Source: Candidatus Equimonas enterica | GTDB lineage: Bacteria > Bacteroidota > Bacteroidia > Bacteroidales > Bacteroidaceae | Assembly: GCA_018066225.1 (NCBI GenBank) | Contig: JAGHRU010000175.1 | Coordinates: 1 to 23,279 of the forward strand | DNA: 23,279 nt | Direction of reading: 5' to 3' | Shown: positions 16,016-23,279 of the stretch, one piece after another | Numbering within the stretch: the first letter of the stretch is position 1 | Layout: each line of letters begins with the position of its first letter | The notes under the pieces: generated by a model | Seen by the model: only the letters and a program-made list of their open reading frames with translations | Databases searched by the model: none | Told to the model about the DNA's origin: nothing | Translations under genes and position numbers: made by a program

Positions 16016-17089
16016 ATGGTACACACGGGAAATAAAGGTGAATGGAGTGAACTTTACGCTTTCCTTAAATTATTGGCCGATGGTAAACTCTATTGCGGCG
16101 ACGGACATCTTAATCGTTACGACGAAAAGTATTATCCTATTCTGGAAATCTTTCGTGATGATAGTGTGGAACGTAATTGTTACAAGGTTAATGCTGCTAA
16201 ACGTGCTATCCTAATATCGGGTAGGACTACAAATGTAGAAATTCCACAACAAACCTTTCGCGAAGAAGCTGAACATCTCTTTAATTTTATACGCACGTTA
16301 AGAGGGACAAGTGGAAACATAGAGATTGAACGGTTTATGCAGCAAATAGGTAGCAATGTCATCAAAGCCAAATCTTCGGATAAGGCCGATATTCGTATTA
16401 CTATTCACCATCTTGATACAGGGTCAAGTCCAGAACTTGGTTATAGTATCAAGTCAAAGGCAGGAGCGGCCTCTACGCTAATAAATTCCAATCGCGATGC
16501 TACTAATTTCGTTTTTCGCATATCAGGCTTTCCTGTATCAGAGATAAATACATTTAATGCGCAGAAAAAGTTTGAGCAGAAGTTCGCATTACTCAAACAA
16601 CATCGTGCAAAAATATCTTTTTCTTCCGTAGTTTCCAAGTCTTTGCATAGCAATCTTATGATGCTTGACCTTGGTTTGGAACGCATTATTGCAGAAGCAC
16701 TGTGTTGTTACTATGGGGGTGGTGGGTGTAATATTGCAGAAGTGACGAGTTATGTTGAGCAGATAGATCCTCTTGGTATAAAAGAACTTTCTTCGCAGCC
16801 TATGTATGCGTACAAAGTGAAACAATGGTTGCTGGCTTTTGCCTTGGGGATGACACCATCAAAACTTTGGAATGGACGCTTCTATGCTACTGGGGGATAT
16901 ATAGTAGTTAAGGAAGATGGGGATATTGTTTGCTATCATTTCTTTGATCGCAATGACTTGGAAGATTATCTGTTCTATAATACTCGTTTTGATACTCCAA
17001 GCACATCACGACATCAATTTGGACAATTATACGAAAAGGATGGGGCACTTTATTTGAAACTAAACCTACAAGTACGTTTCAAAGCATAA
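16016..17089 (+). CDS. HpaII-family type II restriction endonuclease
   Basis: Predicted nuclease of the pair, expected to cut unmethylated CCGG if the HpaII assignment holds. It has 357 residues, the size of R.HpaII. The N-terminus GNKGEWSELYAFLKLLADGKLY and the C-terminus with TPSTSRHQFG and LKLNLQVRF are features I recall as conserved in this family. In the middle, ELGYSIKSKAGAASTLINSN has the look of a D/E-x-K nuclease core (Ser-Ile-Lys-Ser-Lys after an acidic residue). It lies 3 bases behind the methyltransferase stop and shares its AT-rich composition, so the two are one transfer unit with methylase first. No C protein or Vsr repair gene accompanies them. The family call rests on remembered sequence features, not a search. 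Confidence 0.8.
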   Translation: MVHTGNKGEWSELYAFLKLLADGKLYCGDGHLNRYDEKYYPILEIFRDDSVERNCYKVNAAKRAILISGRTTNVEIPQQTFREEAEHLFNFIRTLRGTSGNIEIERFMQQIGSNVIKAKSSDKADIRITIHHLDTGSSPELGYSIKSKAGAASTLINSNRDATNFVFRISGFPVSEINTFNAQKKFEQKFALLKQHRAKISFSSVVSKSLHSNLMMLDLGLERIIAEALCCYYGGGGCNIAEVTSYVEQIDPLGIKELSSQPMYAYKVKQWLLAFALGMTPSKLWNGRFYATGGYIVVKEDGDIVCYHFFDRNDLEDYLFYNTRFDTPSTSRHQFGQLYEKDGALYLKLNLQVRFKA

Positions 17090-17199
17090 AGGATAAGCCA
17101 ACTTATAGGCTCTGTTTTACTCTGTATTTTCCACAAAGCGTGCGATAGTAGATTTGTTTTGTAAGTGGGTGTAGTAGGTCGTTATATATTTTTTTTGAG

Positions 17200-17231
17200 C
17201 AGAAAAGCGCAAGTATGTCGCGTTTTTTCTG
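17200..17231 (+). terminator. Weak hairpin after the endonuclease gene
   Basis: CAGAAAA (17200-17206) can pair with TTTTCTG (17225-17231), and GCG (17207-17209) with CGC (17219-17221), leaving an internal bulge. It is AT-rich and imperfect, so only a possible terminator. The rest of 17090-17199 holds no gene I can support. Confidence 0.3.
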
Positions 17232-17239
17232 TAACTTTG
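17232..17239 (+). promoter_or_regulatory. -7 element of the SulP-C10 transcription unit
   Basis: TAACTTTG matches TAnnTTTG exactly. A TTTG at the usual distance is not present (the nearest, 17194-17197, is too far), so the -33 half is weak. The predicted start near 17246 lies upstream of both candidate SulP start codons. Confidence 0.5.
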
Positions 17240-17304
17240 CCCCTCGATAGTGTCGCGTCTTGCTGACGACCATCGTTTCATCTTCTAAATATAACGACTC
17301 ATTC

Positions 17305-19011
17305 ATGCTCATTTTCTCCAATCTTAAAGGTGACCTCTTTGGCGGTATTACCGCAGGTATTGTTGCACTGCCTTTGGCCTTGGCTTTCGGCATACAAGCC
17401 TTTGGTGGCATTGACGACCCCGCAGCACGCGCTATGGGTGCTATGGCGGGACTTGTCGGTGCTACGATGCTGGGCTTCTTTGCAGCCCTCTTTGGAGGCA
17501 CACATTCCCAAATCAGTGGCCCCACGGGTCCCATGACGGTCATTACGGCCAGCCTCGTCAGTGGTGCTTGGGTGGCTTCGCAGGGTGACTTCACCAGCGT
17601 CATCGTGGCCATGTCATTGGCAGGTATGTTCTGCGGCCTCTTCCAAGTGTTGTTCGGGCTGCTCGGCATAGGCAAATATGTACGCTATATACCTTACCCC
17701 GTGCTTTCGGGCTTTATGAGCGGCATTGGCGTCATCATCATTCTCGGGCAGGTCTATCCTTTGCTCGGATTGAGTTCGCCGGTGCAGGTGATTGATATGC
17801 TCGTGGGATTTCCCTCGGCAGTTGCAGGAGGTGTCAATGTCACGGCCTTGCTGCTCGGACTGGCCTCCATCGCTATCATCATCGGTGTGCCGCGCCTTAC
17901 GCGCCGCGTCCCCGCTACGCTGGTAGCACTGGTGGTGGTGACGCTCGTGTCGTGTTTCTGCTGTGAACTTCCCGATGCGCTGACCATCGGCAGCATACCC
18001 TCTGGACTGCCGATGCCCTTGATGGCCAAAGGACTTGACCTCGGTGCTATCGATTGGTACGCAACCCTTGTGGCTGCCATCATACCGGGGCTTACCCTTG
18101 CTGGCCTCGGCAGCATCGATACGCTGCTGACCAGTGTCGTGGCTGACAACATCACAGGTGAGAAGCATAACAGCAACCGTGAACTCATCGGGCAAGGCAT
18201 CGGCAACGCCGTCGCAGGACTCTTTTGCGGCATCGCTGGTGCAGGTGCCACGATGCGCACGGTGGTCAATGTCAAGTCGGGCGGTCGTACTCCGCTGAGT
18301 GGCATGGTGCATGCCGTGTTGTTGCTGGCTATACTCTTGGGGCTCGGCGCACTGGTGCGCTTTGTCCCCCTCAGCGTCTTGGCTGGCGTACTGATTACGG
18401 TAGGCTGGGGCATCATCGACTTCAAAGGCTTTCGCGATTTGCTGCGCATCCCACGCGCTGATGCTTTCGTGCTCATCGTCGTTTTCTTGACCACCGTATT
18501 CGTAGATTTGCTCACGGCTGTTGGCATCGGCATGGTCATTGCCTGCGTCCTCTTCATGAAGCGTATGGGCGACATGGTGGAAGGAAGGTATAGCAGTCAG
18601 GAGATGGTGCCTTTCGACAAGGAAAGCCCTTGGGCTGACGAAGGCGGTATCCCCGAAGAGATAAAGCACAAGATTTACATACAGCGTCTCGATGGCCCGC
18701 TCTTCTTTGGCAGTGTGACGGGTTTCCAGCGTGTCATGGCCGACGTGCCCGACACGGCGCAACTTGTCATCATGCGCATGAAGCGCGTCGATTTCATGGA
18801 CCAGTCGGGACTTTACGCTATGGAGACTGCTGTCAAGGAACTCCAAGCACGCGGCATCACGGTGCTGATGACCATCATCCAGCCGCAACCGCTCTATATG
18901 TTGCAGTCTTCCCACTTTATACCTACGGTCATCCCCGAGGCGCACACGTTTACCACATTTGAGGCATGTACAGCATATTTAACCACATCGTTTGGCGATT
19001 TAGTCAAGTAG
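17305..19011 (+). CDS. SulP-family inorganic anion transporter with C-terminal STAS domain
   Basis: Inner-membrane transporter of the SLC26/SulP family, whose bacterial members move sulfate, bicarbonate or C4-dicarboxylates. It has 568 residues. A glycine- and leucine-rich membrane domain of many helices spans about residues 5-420, beginning LKGDLFGGITAGIVALPLALAFG, the typical first-helix sequence. The cytoplasmic STAS domain follows (about 450-560), with RVDFMDQSGLYAM, where Asp-x-Ser-Gly marks the conserved STAS loop. ATG 17305 is favoured because it begins the usual MLIFSNLKGD start; an in-frame ATG at 17260 would add 15 poorly hydrophobic residues and cannot be excluded. The next gene starts 46 bases before this stop. 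The ion transported cannot be deduced. Confidence 0.9.
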   Translation: MLIFSNLKGDLFGGITAGIVALPLALAFGIQAFGGIDDPAARAMGAMAGLVGATMLGFFAALFGGTHSQISGPTGPMTVITASLVSGAWVASQGDFTSVIVAMSLAGMFCGLFQVLFGLLGIGKYVRYIPYPVLSGFMSGIGVIIILGQVYPLLGLSSPVQVIDMLVGFPSAVAGGVNVTALLLGLASIAIIIGVPRLTRRVPATLVALVVVTLVSCFCCELPDALTIGSIPSGLPMPLMAKGLDLGAIDWYATLVAAIIPGLTLAGLGSIDTLLTSVVADNITGEKHNSNRELIGQGIGNAVAGLFCGIAGAGATMRTVVNVKSGGRTPLSGMVHAVLLLAILLGLGALVRFVPLSVLAGVLITVGWGIIDFKGFRDLLRIPRADAFVLIVVFLTTVFVDLLTAVGIGMVIACVLFMKRMGDMVEGRYSSQEMVPFDKESPWADEGGIPEEIKHKIYIQRLDGPLFFGSVTGFQRVMADVPDTAQLVIMRMKRVDFMDQSGLYAMETAVKELQARGITVLMTIIQPQPLYMLQSSHFIPTVIPEAHTFTTFEACTAYLTTSFGDLVK

Positions 19012-21470
19012 CCGTTAAGCGCGTTGGACGAACTTGTAGAGGGCGTATTTCCTTTACGTTGCTCCTCCTTCTGCTCCTACTGAACCCACGCTTTGCCTCG
19101 GCGCGTCACCTCACGCCCGCCGAGGCCGCAGTCCGTGTGGCGGCGTGCTTGCCGCATCCTGCCAATGGCGTTCCGCTTTCGCCCAGCAGTCTGACGCTGA
19201 TTCATAGTGTCCGCCCGCTGAAAGGGGGAAAGACGGTAGATGCGCTCTCCCCTGCTGTCTATGTCTTTCAGCGGCCGACGGGTGGCTTCGTCGTGGCTGC
19301 GGCCGACGATGTGGCCTATCCCTTGCTTGGCTATGCCGATACAGGCGTGTTCTCTGCCGATGCTATGCCGTTGCCGATGCAGGCATGGCTACAAGATTAT
19401 GCGGAGGAAATCGCTGCCGTCGGCCATGAGGCCGCAGATGTTCAGCCCAAGGCGGCGTGTCTTACCTATCAAGCACTCTCGCAGCCAACGCCACAGGCGG
19501 TGTCGCCTCTGCTCGGCGACATCTGCTGGGGACAGGGTATGCCTTACAACTACTTCTGTCCCAAAGATTCGCAGGGCGTCTTTGCCTCTGCCTGTCCCGC
19601 AGGCTGTGCTGCCATCGCAGCGGCGCAGATTATGCGCTATCATGCGTATCCCATTTGCGGCAAAGGCAGTCATGCTTACACTACGCGCTCAAAGGGGTAT
19701 GAACTCTCCGCCGACTTCTCTTCCCACTGCTACGAATGGATGCTTATGCTGCCCAATTACAGCCGCACCGCTTTCGGACAGTTGGAGGCCGAGGCTGTGG
19801 CAACGCTCGTGAGCGACATAGGCATCGCTGCGGATATGGACTACACGCCACAAGGCAGCGGTACCTACGACAGCAGCATTGCGACGGCACTTATTGATTA
19901 CTTCGACTACGACGCCGCGCTCTCGTTGCTCTATCGTGAGCATTTCAGCACGGCAGACTGGCAAGCGCTCTTGCGTGCTGAACTGGCGGCAGGTCGCCCT
20001 GTGATGTATAGCGGTACAGGTAGTGGTGGCGGTCACGCCTTTGTCTGTGACGGCTGTGACGCGACAGAGTTTTTCCATTTCAACTGGGGCTGGGACGGCG
20101 CAAGCAATGGCTATTTCCGCCTTTCGGCCTTGAAGCCCGCCGACATCGGCACTGGCGGTAGCAGCGCAGGGTATAATGCTGGACAGAGCGTGCTGGTAGG
20201 CATTCGTCCCAATGTGGGTGGCGTGGAAGCACCGCCGTGTATCTCTTACTACGGTCGCGGCTTGTGGTGTGAGCCATTTGAGGCTGACTCCGTCGCGATT
20301 TGCTGCCGCGTGGGCAACAAAGCACCACGCGATTTCAAGGGAAACATCTATCTCTGCACCGAGCAAGACGGTGCTGTCATCTCGCGTGAGCCAATCCTCT
20401 CGGACGAAGACGTGGCGTTGCGTTCTGGTTTTGCGGCCGAAATGTCGTGGAGTTTGGCAAAGGCTGATCTCCGCGAGGGCCAACGCTTCTACATCACTTC
20501 CTGTCCTGCTGGCACGGAAGCCCACAGCCGTCTGCTTGCTCCCCAAGGCATCAGCGATGTGCTCGTCGTGCAGAAAGCATCAGAGGGTGATGGCTTTGAA
20601 CTTGTCCCCGATGTCTCGTGCGCGGCCATCATCACGGTCGATAGCCTGTGTGCCGCCACACCGATATATTATTGCCCAAGCGGTACGCGCAGCAAGTCTG
20701 GCTATATGCAGGCTACGCTCACCAACGACGGCGAGGCAGAGCAACTCATTGATTTGCGCACCCTCATCACCCTTGGCGACAGCGTGGTCGGGCAATCCGT
20801 CTCTGCTGTGCACGTCGTCCCTGCCCATACCACTGCGACCTTCCCTGTCGTCTTCAATTTCCCCGCGACGCCCGGCGAATATACCTTCACCTTGTGTCAC
20901 GCCTACACCGCCAAGGACTGGGAACCGTTACGCTTTGCCCAGACCGGTGCGCCTGCCACCCTGACGATGAACGTCACGACGGCAGCCGAGGATGGCGATA
21001 TGGCGATAGTCTTGGACGATATAGACCTTGCCGACAGCACGGCATGGTGTCTTGGTGATTTGTTCCGCTTCACGGCGCATGTCGTCAATCGCGGTGCTTA
21101 TGGCGCATGCAACCTTCGTGCTACCATCGCTACCGAGGGCGCGCCTTTCTTCTCTACAACCTTCTACGACGAGACATTCTATCTCGATAGCGACGAGAAG
21201 GCGACATGGGAAGCCGACATTCCCCTTGTCGATGTGCCCGAGGGCAAATACATCCTCTCTTTGCAGGCGTATTCGCGTCAAAACGCTCGCGTCACCAGTC
21301 GCCTCGCTACCGTACCCTTTACGATCAATTATGTGCCAGAAGGTATTGCGCCTGCCGAGATGACGCCTGCGGCAGCGTCAAATAGACCTATATATAATAT
21401 ATGGGGCGTGAAAGCGCAAGCCCAAGACCGCATCATCATCGGCCGTGATGGACAAAAGCGCATGCGATGA
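18966..21470 (+). CDS. Secreted C10-family (streptopain/interpain-like) cysteine peptidase, full length
   Basis: Predicted secreted papain-fold endopeptidase related to SpeB of streptococci and interpain A of Prevotella. It has 834 residues. A 30-residue basic N-terminus precedes a leucine-run signal helix (about 31-40), with likely cleavage near FASA-RH. An inhibitory propeptide of the SpeB type follows (about 48-170), then the peptidase (about 175-415) with nucleophile Cys214 in PAGCAAIAAAQIM and catalytic His357 in GGGHAFVCDG, followed by the conserved FFHFNWGWDG. The C-terminal half looks like two or more Ig-like beta domains. It ends IYNIWGVKA...GRDGQKRMR, similar to the short C-terminal tail of many Prevotella secreted proteins. 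ATG 18966 overlaps the SulP gene; the only later in-frame alternative I see is a TTG at 19059 that would leave almost no basic n-region. Confidence 0.9.
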   Translation: MYSIFNHIVWRFSQVAVKRVGRTCRGRISFTLLLLLLLLNPRFASARHLTPAEAAVRVAACLPHPANGVPLSPSSLTLIHSVRPLKGGKTVDALSPAVYVFQRPTGGFVVAAADDVAYPLLGYADTGVFSADAMPLPMQAWLQDYAEEIAAVGHEAADVQPKAACLTYQALSQPTPQAVSPLLGDICWGQGMPYNYFCPKDSQGVFASACPAGCAAIAAAQIMRYHAYPICGKGSHAYTTRSKGYELSADFSSHCYEWMLMLPNYSRTAFGQLEAEAVATLVSDIGIAADMDYTPQGSGTYDSSIATALIDYFDYDAALSLLYREHFSTADWQALLRAELAAGRPVMYSGTGSGGGHAFVCDGCDATEFFHFNWGWDGASNGYFRLSALKPADIGTGGSSAGYNAGQSVLVGIRPNVGGVEAPPCISYYGRGLWCEPFEADSVAICCRVGNKAPRDFKGNIYLCTEQDGAVISREPILSDEDVALRSGFAAEMSWSLAKADLREGQRFYITSCPAGTEAHSRLLAPQGISDVLVVQKASEGDGFELVPDVSCAAIITVDSLCAATPIYYCPSGTRSKSGYMQATLTNDGEAEQLIDLRTLITLGDSVVGQSVSAVHVVPAHTTATFPVVFNFPATPGEYTFTLCHAYTAKDWEPLRFAQTGAPATLTMNVTTAAEDGDMAIVLDDIDLADSTAWCLGDLFRFTAHVVNRGAYGACNLRATIATEGAPFFSTTFYDETFYLDSDEKATWEADIPLVDVPEGKYILSLQAYSRQNARVTSRLATVPFTINYVPEGIAPAEMTPAAASNRPIYNIWGVKAQAQDRIIIGRDGQKRMR

Positions 21471-21534
21471 GGCCAATAACTTCTCAACGACTAATCTACT
21501 AACCTCCGATAGGACTAAATCCCTAATTTCTCAA

Positions 21535-23279
21535 ATGACGAAAATGAGATACACCTTCTGTTTGCTCTTGACCCTGCTCATGGGTCTTATGACTGCCACA
21601 GCCCGCAACATTTCCGAGGCCGAGGCAGCACAGCGCGCTGCCCTCTACTTGCAGCGCTGTCAGCACGGTATGCCCGCTTCGAGCGCATCGCTGACCCTTG
21701 TTCATACCTTGCACACCGTGGAGGCTGCTCCTGCGGTCTATGTCTTCACGCGTTCTTCGGGTGGCTATGTCATCGCCTCCGCCGACGACCGTGCCTATCC
21801 CGTGTTGGCCTATTCCGATAGCGGCACGTTCTCCGAGGCCGATATGCCCGAGAATATGCGTGCTTGGTTGCAGCACTATGCCGATGAGATAGCGTCGCTT
21901 GTTGCCGAGCAGACGCTGACGACAGCCCAGGGCGTGAAGCCGATGGCACGCACCATCTTCCCCACGGCCGAGATAAAGGACGAAGTGGCACCCCTGCTTG
22001 GTGCGACGAAGTGGGACCAAGGCATGCCTTACTTCCAGTACTGCCCCACGACGACTGGTACGAATGGTCAGACAACTCATTGCTTCACGGGTTGCGCCGC
22101 TACGGCTATCGGTCAGATCATGTACCATCACCGCCATCCAGCTCAGGGCACAGGCTCACACCAATACCGCAGCAACACCTACGGCTTCTCGCTCAGCAGT
22201 GATTTCAGTCAGCACACCTACGATTGGGACAATATGCTGCCCACTTACACCAGTTCCTATACCGACGCCCAAGGCGAGGCCGTCGCGCTGTTGCTTTCCG
22301 ATGTCGGCATCGCTGCCGAGATGGACTACTCTCCCAAGGGTAGCGGCACCTACAATGCCTTGATAGCCCAAGCCTTGGTCAATAACTTCTCCTATGACAA
22401 GGGACTTCGCTTGCTGGAACGTTGCATCTACACCCAAGCCGAGTGGAACGACATCGTCAAGGCCGAGTTGTCGCAAGGCCGCCCCGTCTATATGACCGGC
22501 GCAAATGGCGAGGCTGGCCACGCCTTCGTCTGCGATGGCTACAACGATAGTGACTTCTTCCACATCAACTGGGGATGGAGCGGCAAGAGCAACGACTACT
22601 TCCGACTCTCCGCCCTCGATCCTGCCGAGCAGGGTGCTGGTGGCAGCAGTGCGGGCTACAACAATCAGCAGAATATCCTCATCGGTGTCAAGCCCAGCGC
22701 GGGCAGTGATGTCGCTCTGCCTACGCTGCGTCTGAGTGAGCGCGGCATGTGGAGCGAAATCAGCGGCGGCACTTACTACCTCTGGGCTTCTATTGGCAAC
22801 TATGACTACGTTGATTACAACGGTCGTCTCTGCCTGCGCATCTACGACGGCGAGACGCTGCTCAATGCCGCCGATGAAGCGACGGAAGAAGTCGTGGACA
22901 TCGCGCAGCAGTATGGCACCAACGGTTATTGGGACATTGCGCCTGAATATCTCCGCGAGGGCTTGCGCTACACCATAGAGTACGACCACTTTGGTACGGG
23001 TGACTGGACGCCGCTGCGTGCGCCCTATGGTGTGGCTGCGGCTATGGTCTGCGAGAAGACAGCGAGTGGCGATTATCGCCTCGTGCCCGATGCCAGTGAG
23101 ATAGGCCAGATACTCGTGGCAGATATGCAGCCTACGGGTCCGCTTTATGTCAAGACCGACGGCCGCTTCAACATCACCTTCCACAATCCCACCAGTGCAG
23201 AGTGTTATACCGACGTACGCATCACCATGACGGGCAGCGGCACCGAGGTGCAAACGCCGATGAAGATGGTGTGTGTGCC
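21535..23279 (+). CDS. Second C10-family cysteine peptidase, 3' end outside window
   Basis: Paralogue of the preceding gene, same layout, with 581 codons visible and no stop before the right edge. A conventional signal peptide (MTKMRYTFCLLLTLLMGLMTATA) comes first, then the propeptide (about 25-140), then the peptidase (about 150-390) with Cys187 in FTGCAATAIGQIM and His329 in AGHAFVCDGY, followed by FFHINWGWSG. A beta-rich C-terminal region begins after about residue 395. ATG 21535 is used; ATG 21544 is an equally usable start three codons later. It lies 64 bases downstream of the first peptidase with no terminator or clear TAnnTTTG promoter between them, so co-transcription is likely. The pair probably arose by tandem duplication followed by considerable divergence. 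Confidence 0.92.
   Translation, partial: MTKMRYTFCLLLTLLMGLMTATARNISEAEAAQRAALYLQRCQHGMPASSASLTLVHTLHTVEAAPAVYVFTRSSGGYVIASADDRAYPVLAYSDSGTFSEADMPENMRAWLQHYADEIASLVAEQTLTTAQGVKPMARTIFPTAEIKDEVAPLLGATKWDQGMPYFQYCPTTTGTNGQTTHCFTGCAATAIGQIMYHHRHPAQGTGSHQYRSNTYGFSLSSDFSQHTYDWDNMLPTYTSSYTDAQGEAVALLLSDVGIAAEMDYSPKGSGTYNALIAQALVNNFSYDKGLRLLERCIYTQAEWNDIVKAELSQGRPVYMTGANGEAGHAFVCDGYNDSDFFHINWGWSGKSNDYFRLSALDPAEQGAGGSSAGYNNQQNILIGVKPSAGSDVALPTLRLSERGMWSEISGGTYYLWASIGNYDYVDYNGRLCLRIYDGETLLNAADEATEEVVDIAQQYGTNGYWDIAPEYLREGLRYTIEYDHFGTGDWTPLRAPYGVAAAMVCEKTASGDYRLVPDASEIGQILVADMQPTGPLYVKTDGRFNITFHNPTSAECYTDVRITMTGSGTEVQTPMKMVCV

Noticed and set aside
17260..17304. Alternative SulP start at ATG 17260
   Set aside because: It adds 15 residues (MLTTIVSSSKYNDSF) that do not look like the family N-terminus; kept only as an alternative since the predicted transcript includes it.

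Overview
The window looks like a chromosomal segment of a moderately GC-rich Bacteroidota, most likely a Prevotellaceae relative. The evidence is the gene content: a Wzz-type tyrosine autokinase, single-chain PurL, pyruvate:ferredoxin oxidoreductase, an RluA enzyme with a long N-terminal extension, and tandem family C10 cysteine peptidases of the interpain/streptopain kind. Most transcription units also begin with a Bacteroidota-type promoter (TTTG near -33, TAnnTTTG near -7). The genus cannot be fixed from the sequence alone.

Layout, left to right. (1) 1-2285, minus: the N-terminal 761 codons of a polysaccharide co-polymerase/BY-kinase, cut by the window edge. (2) 2429-6130, plus: purL, transcribed divergently from the kinase and ended by a 15-bp hairpin. 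(3) 6281-7423, plus: a secreted GH28-like beta-helix protein, converging on (4) 7499-11050, minus: nifJ (PFOR), with a strong inverted repeat between them. (5) 11051-11375: an intergenic stretch with the nifJ promoter and a decayed 22-bp tandem repeat. (6) 11376-12971, minus: RluA-type pseudouridine synthase, divergent from (7) 13066-14229, plus: a dicarboxylate/amino-acid:cation symporter; their two -7 boxes form a perfect 14-bp inverted repeat. (8) 14230-17231: a visibly AT-richer module with a type II restriction-modification pair, a C5-cytosine methyltransferase and a HpaII-like endonuclease, behind a long structured leader. (9) 17305-23279, plus: a SulP anion transporter with a STAS domain, then two secreted C10 cysteine peptidases, the second cut by the right edge.

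The housekeeping genes (purL, nifJ, transporters) show nothing unusual. The accessory interest is in the R-M module. Its leader of about 280 nt has its own promoter, an intrinsic-terminator-like hairpin, and two long pairings that cannot fully form together. The only CCGG in the module, the site expected for a HpaII-type enzyme, sits at the hinge of that structure. This suggests, but does not prove, that the module controls its own expression. Imperfect direct repeats lie at both ends of the module.

The SulP-C10-C10 block looks like a co-directional unit: the first peptidase start overlaps the SulP gene, and only 64 bases separate the two peptidases. No tRNA, rRNA, CRISPR array or insertion sequence was seen.
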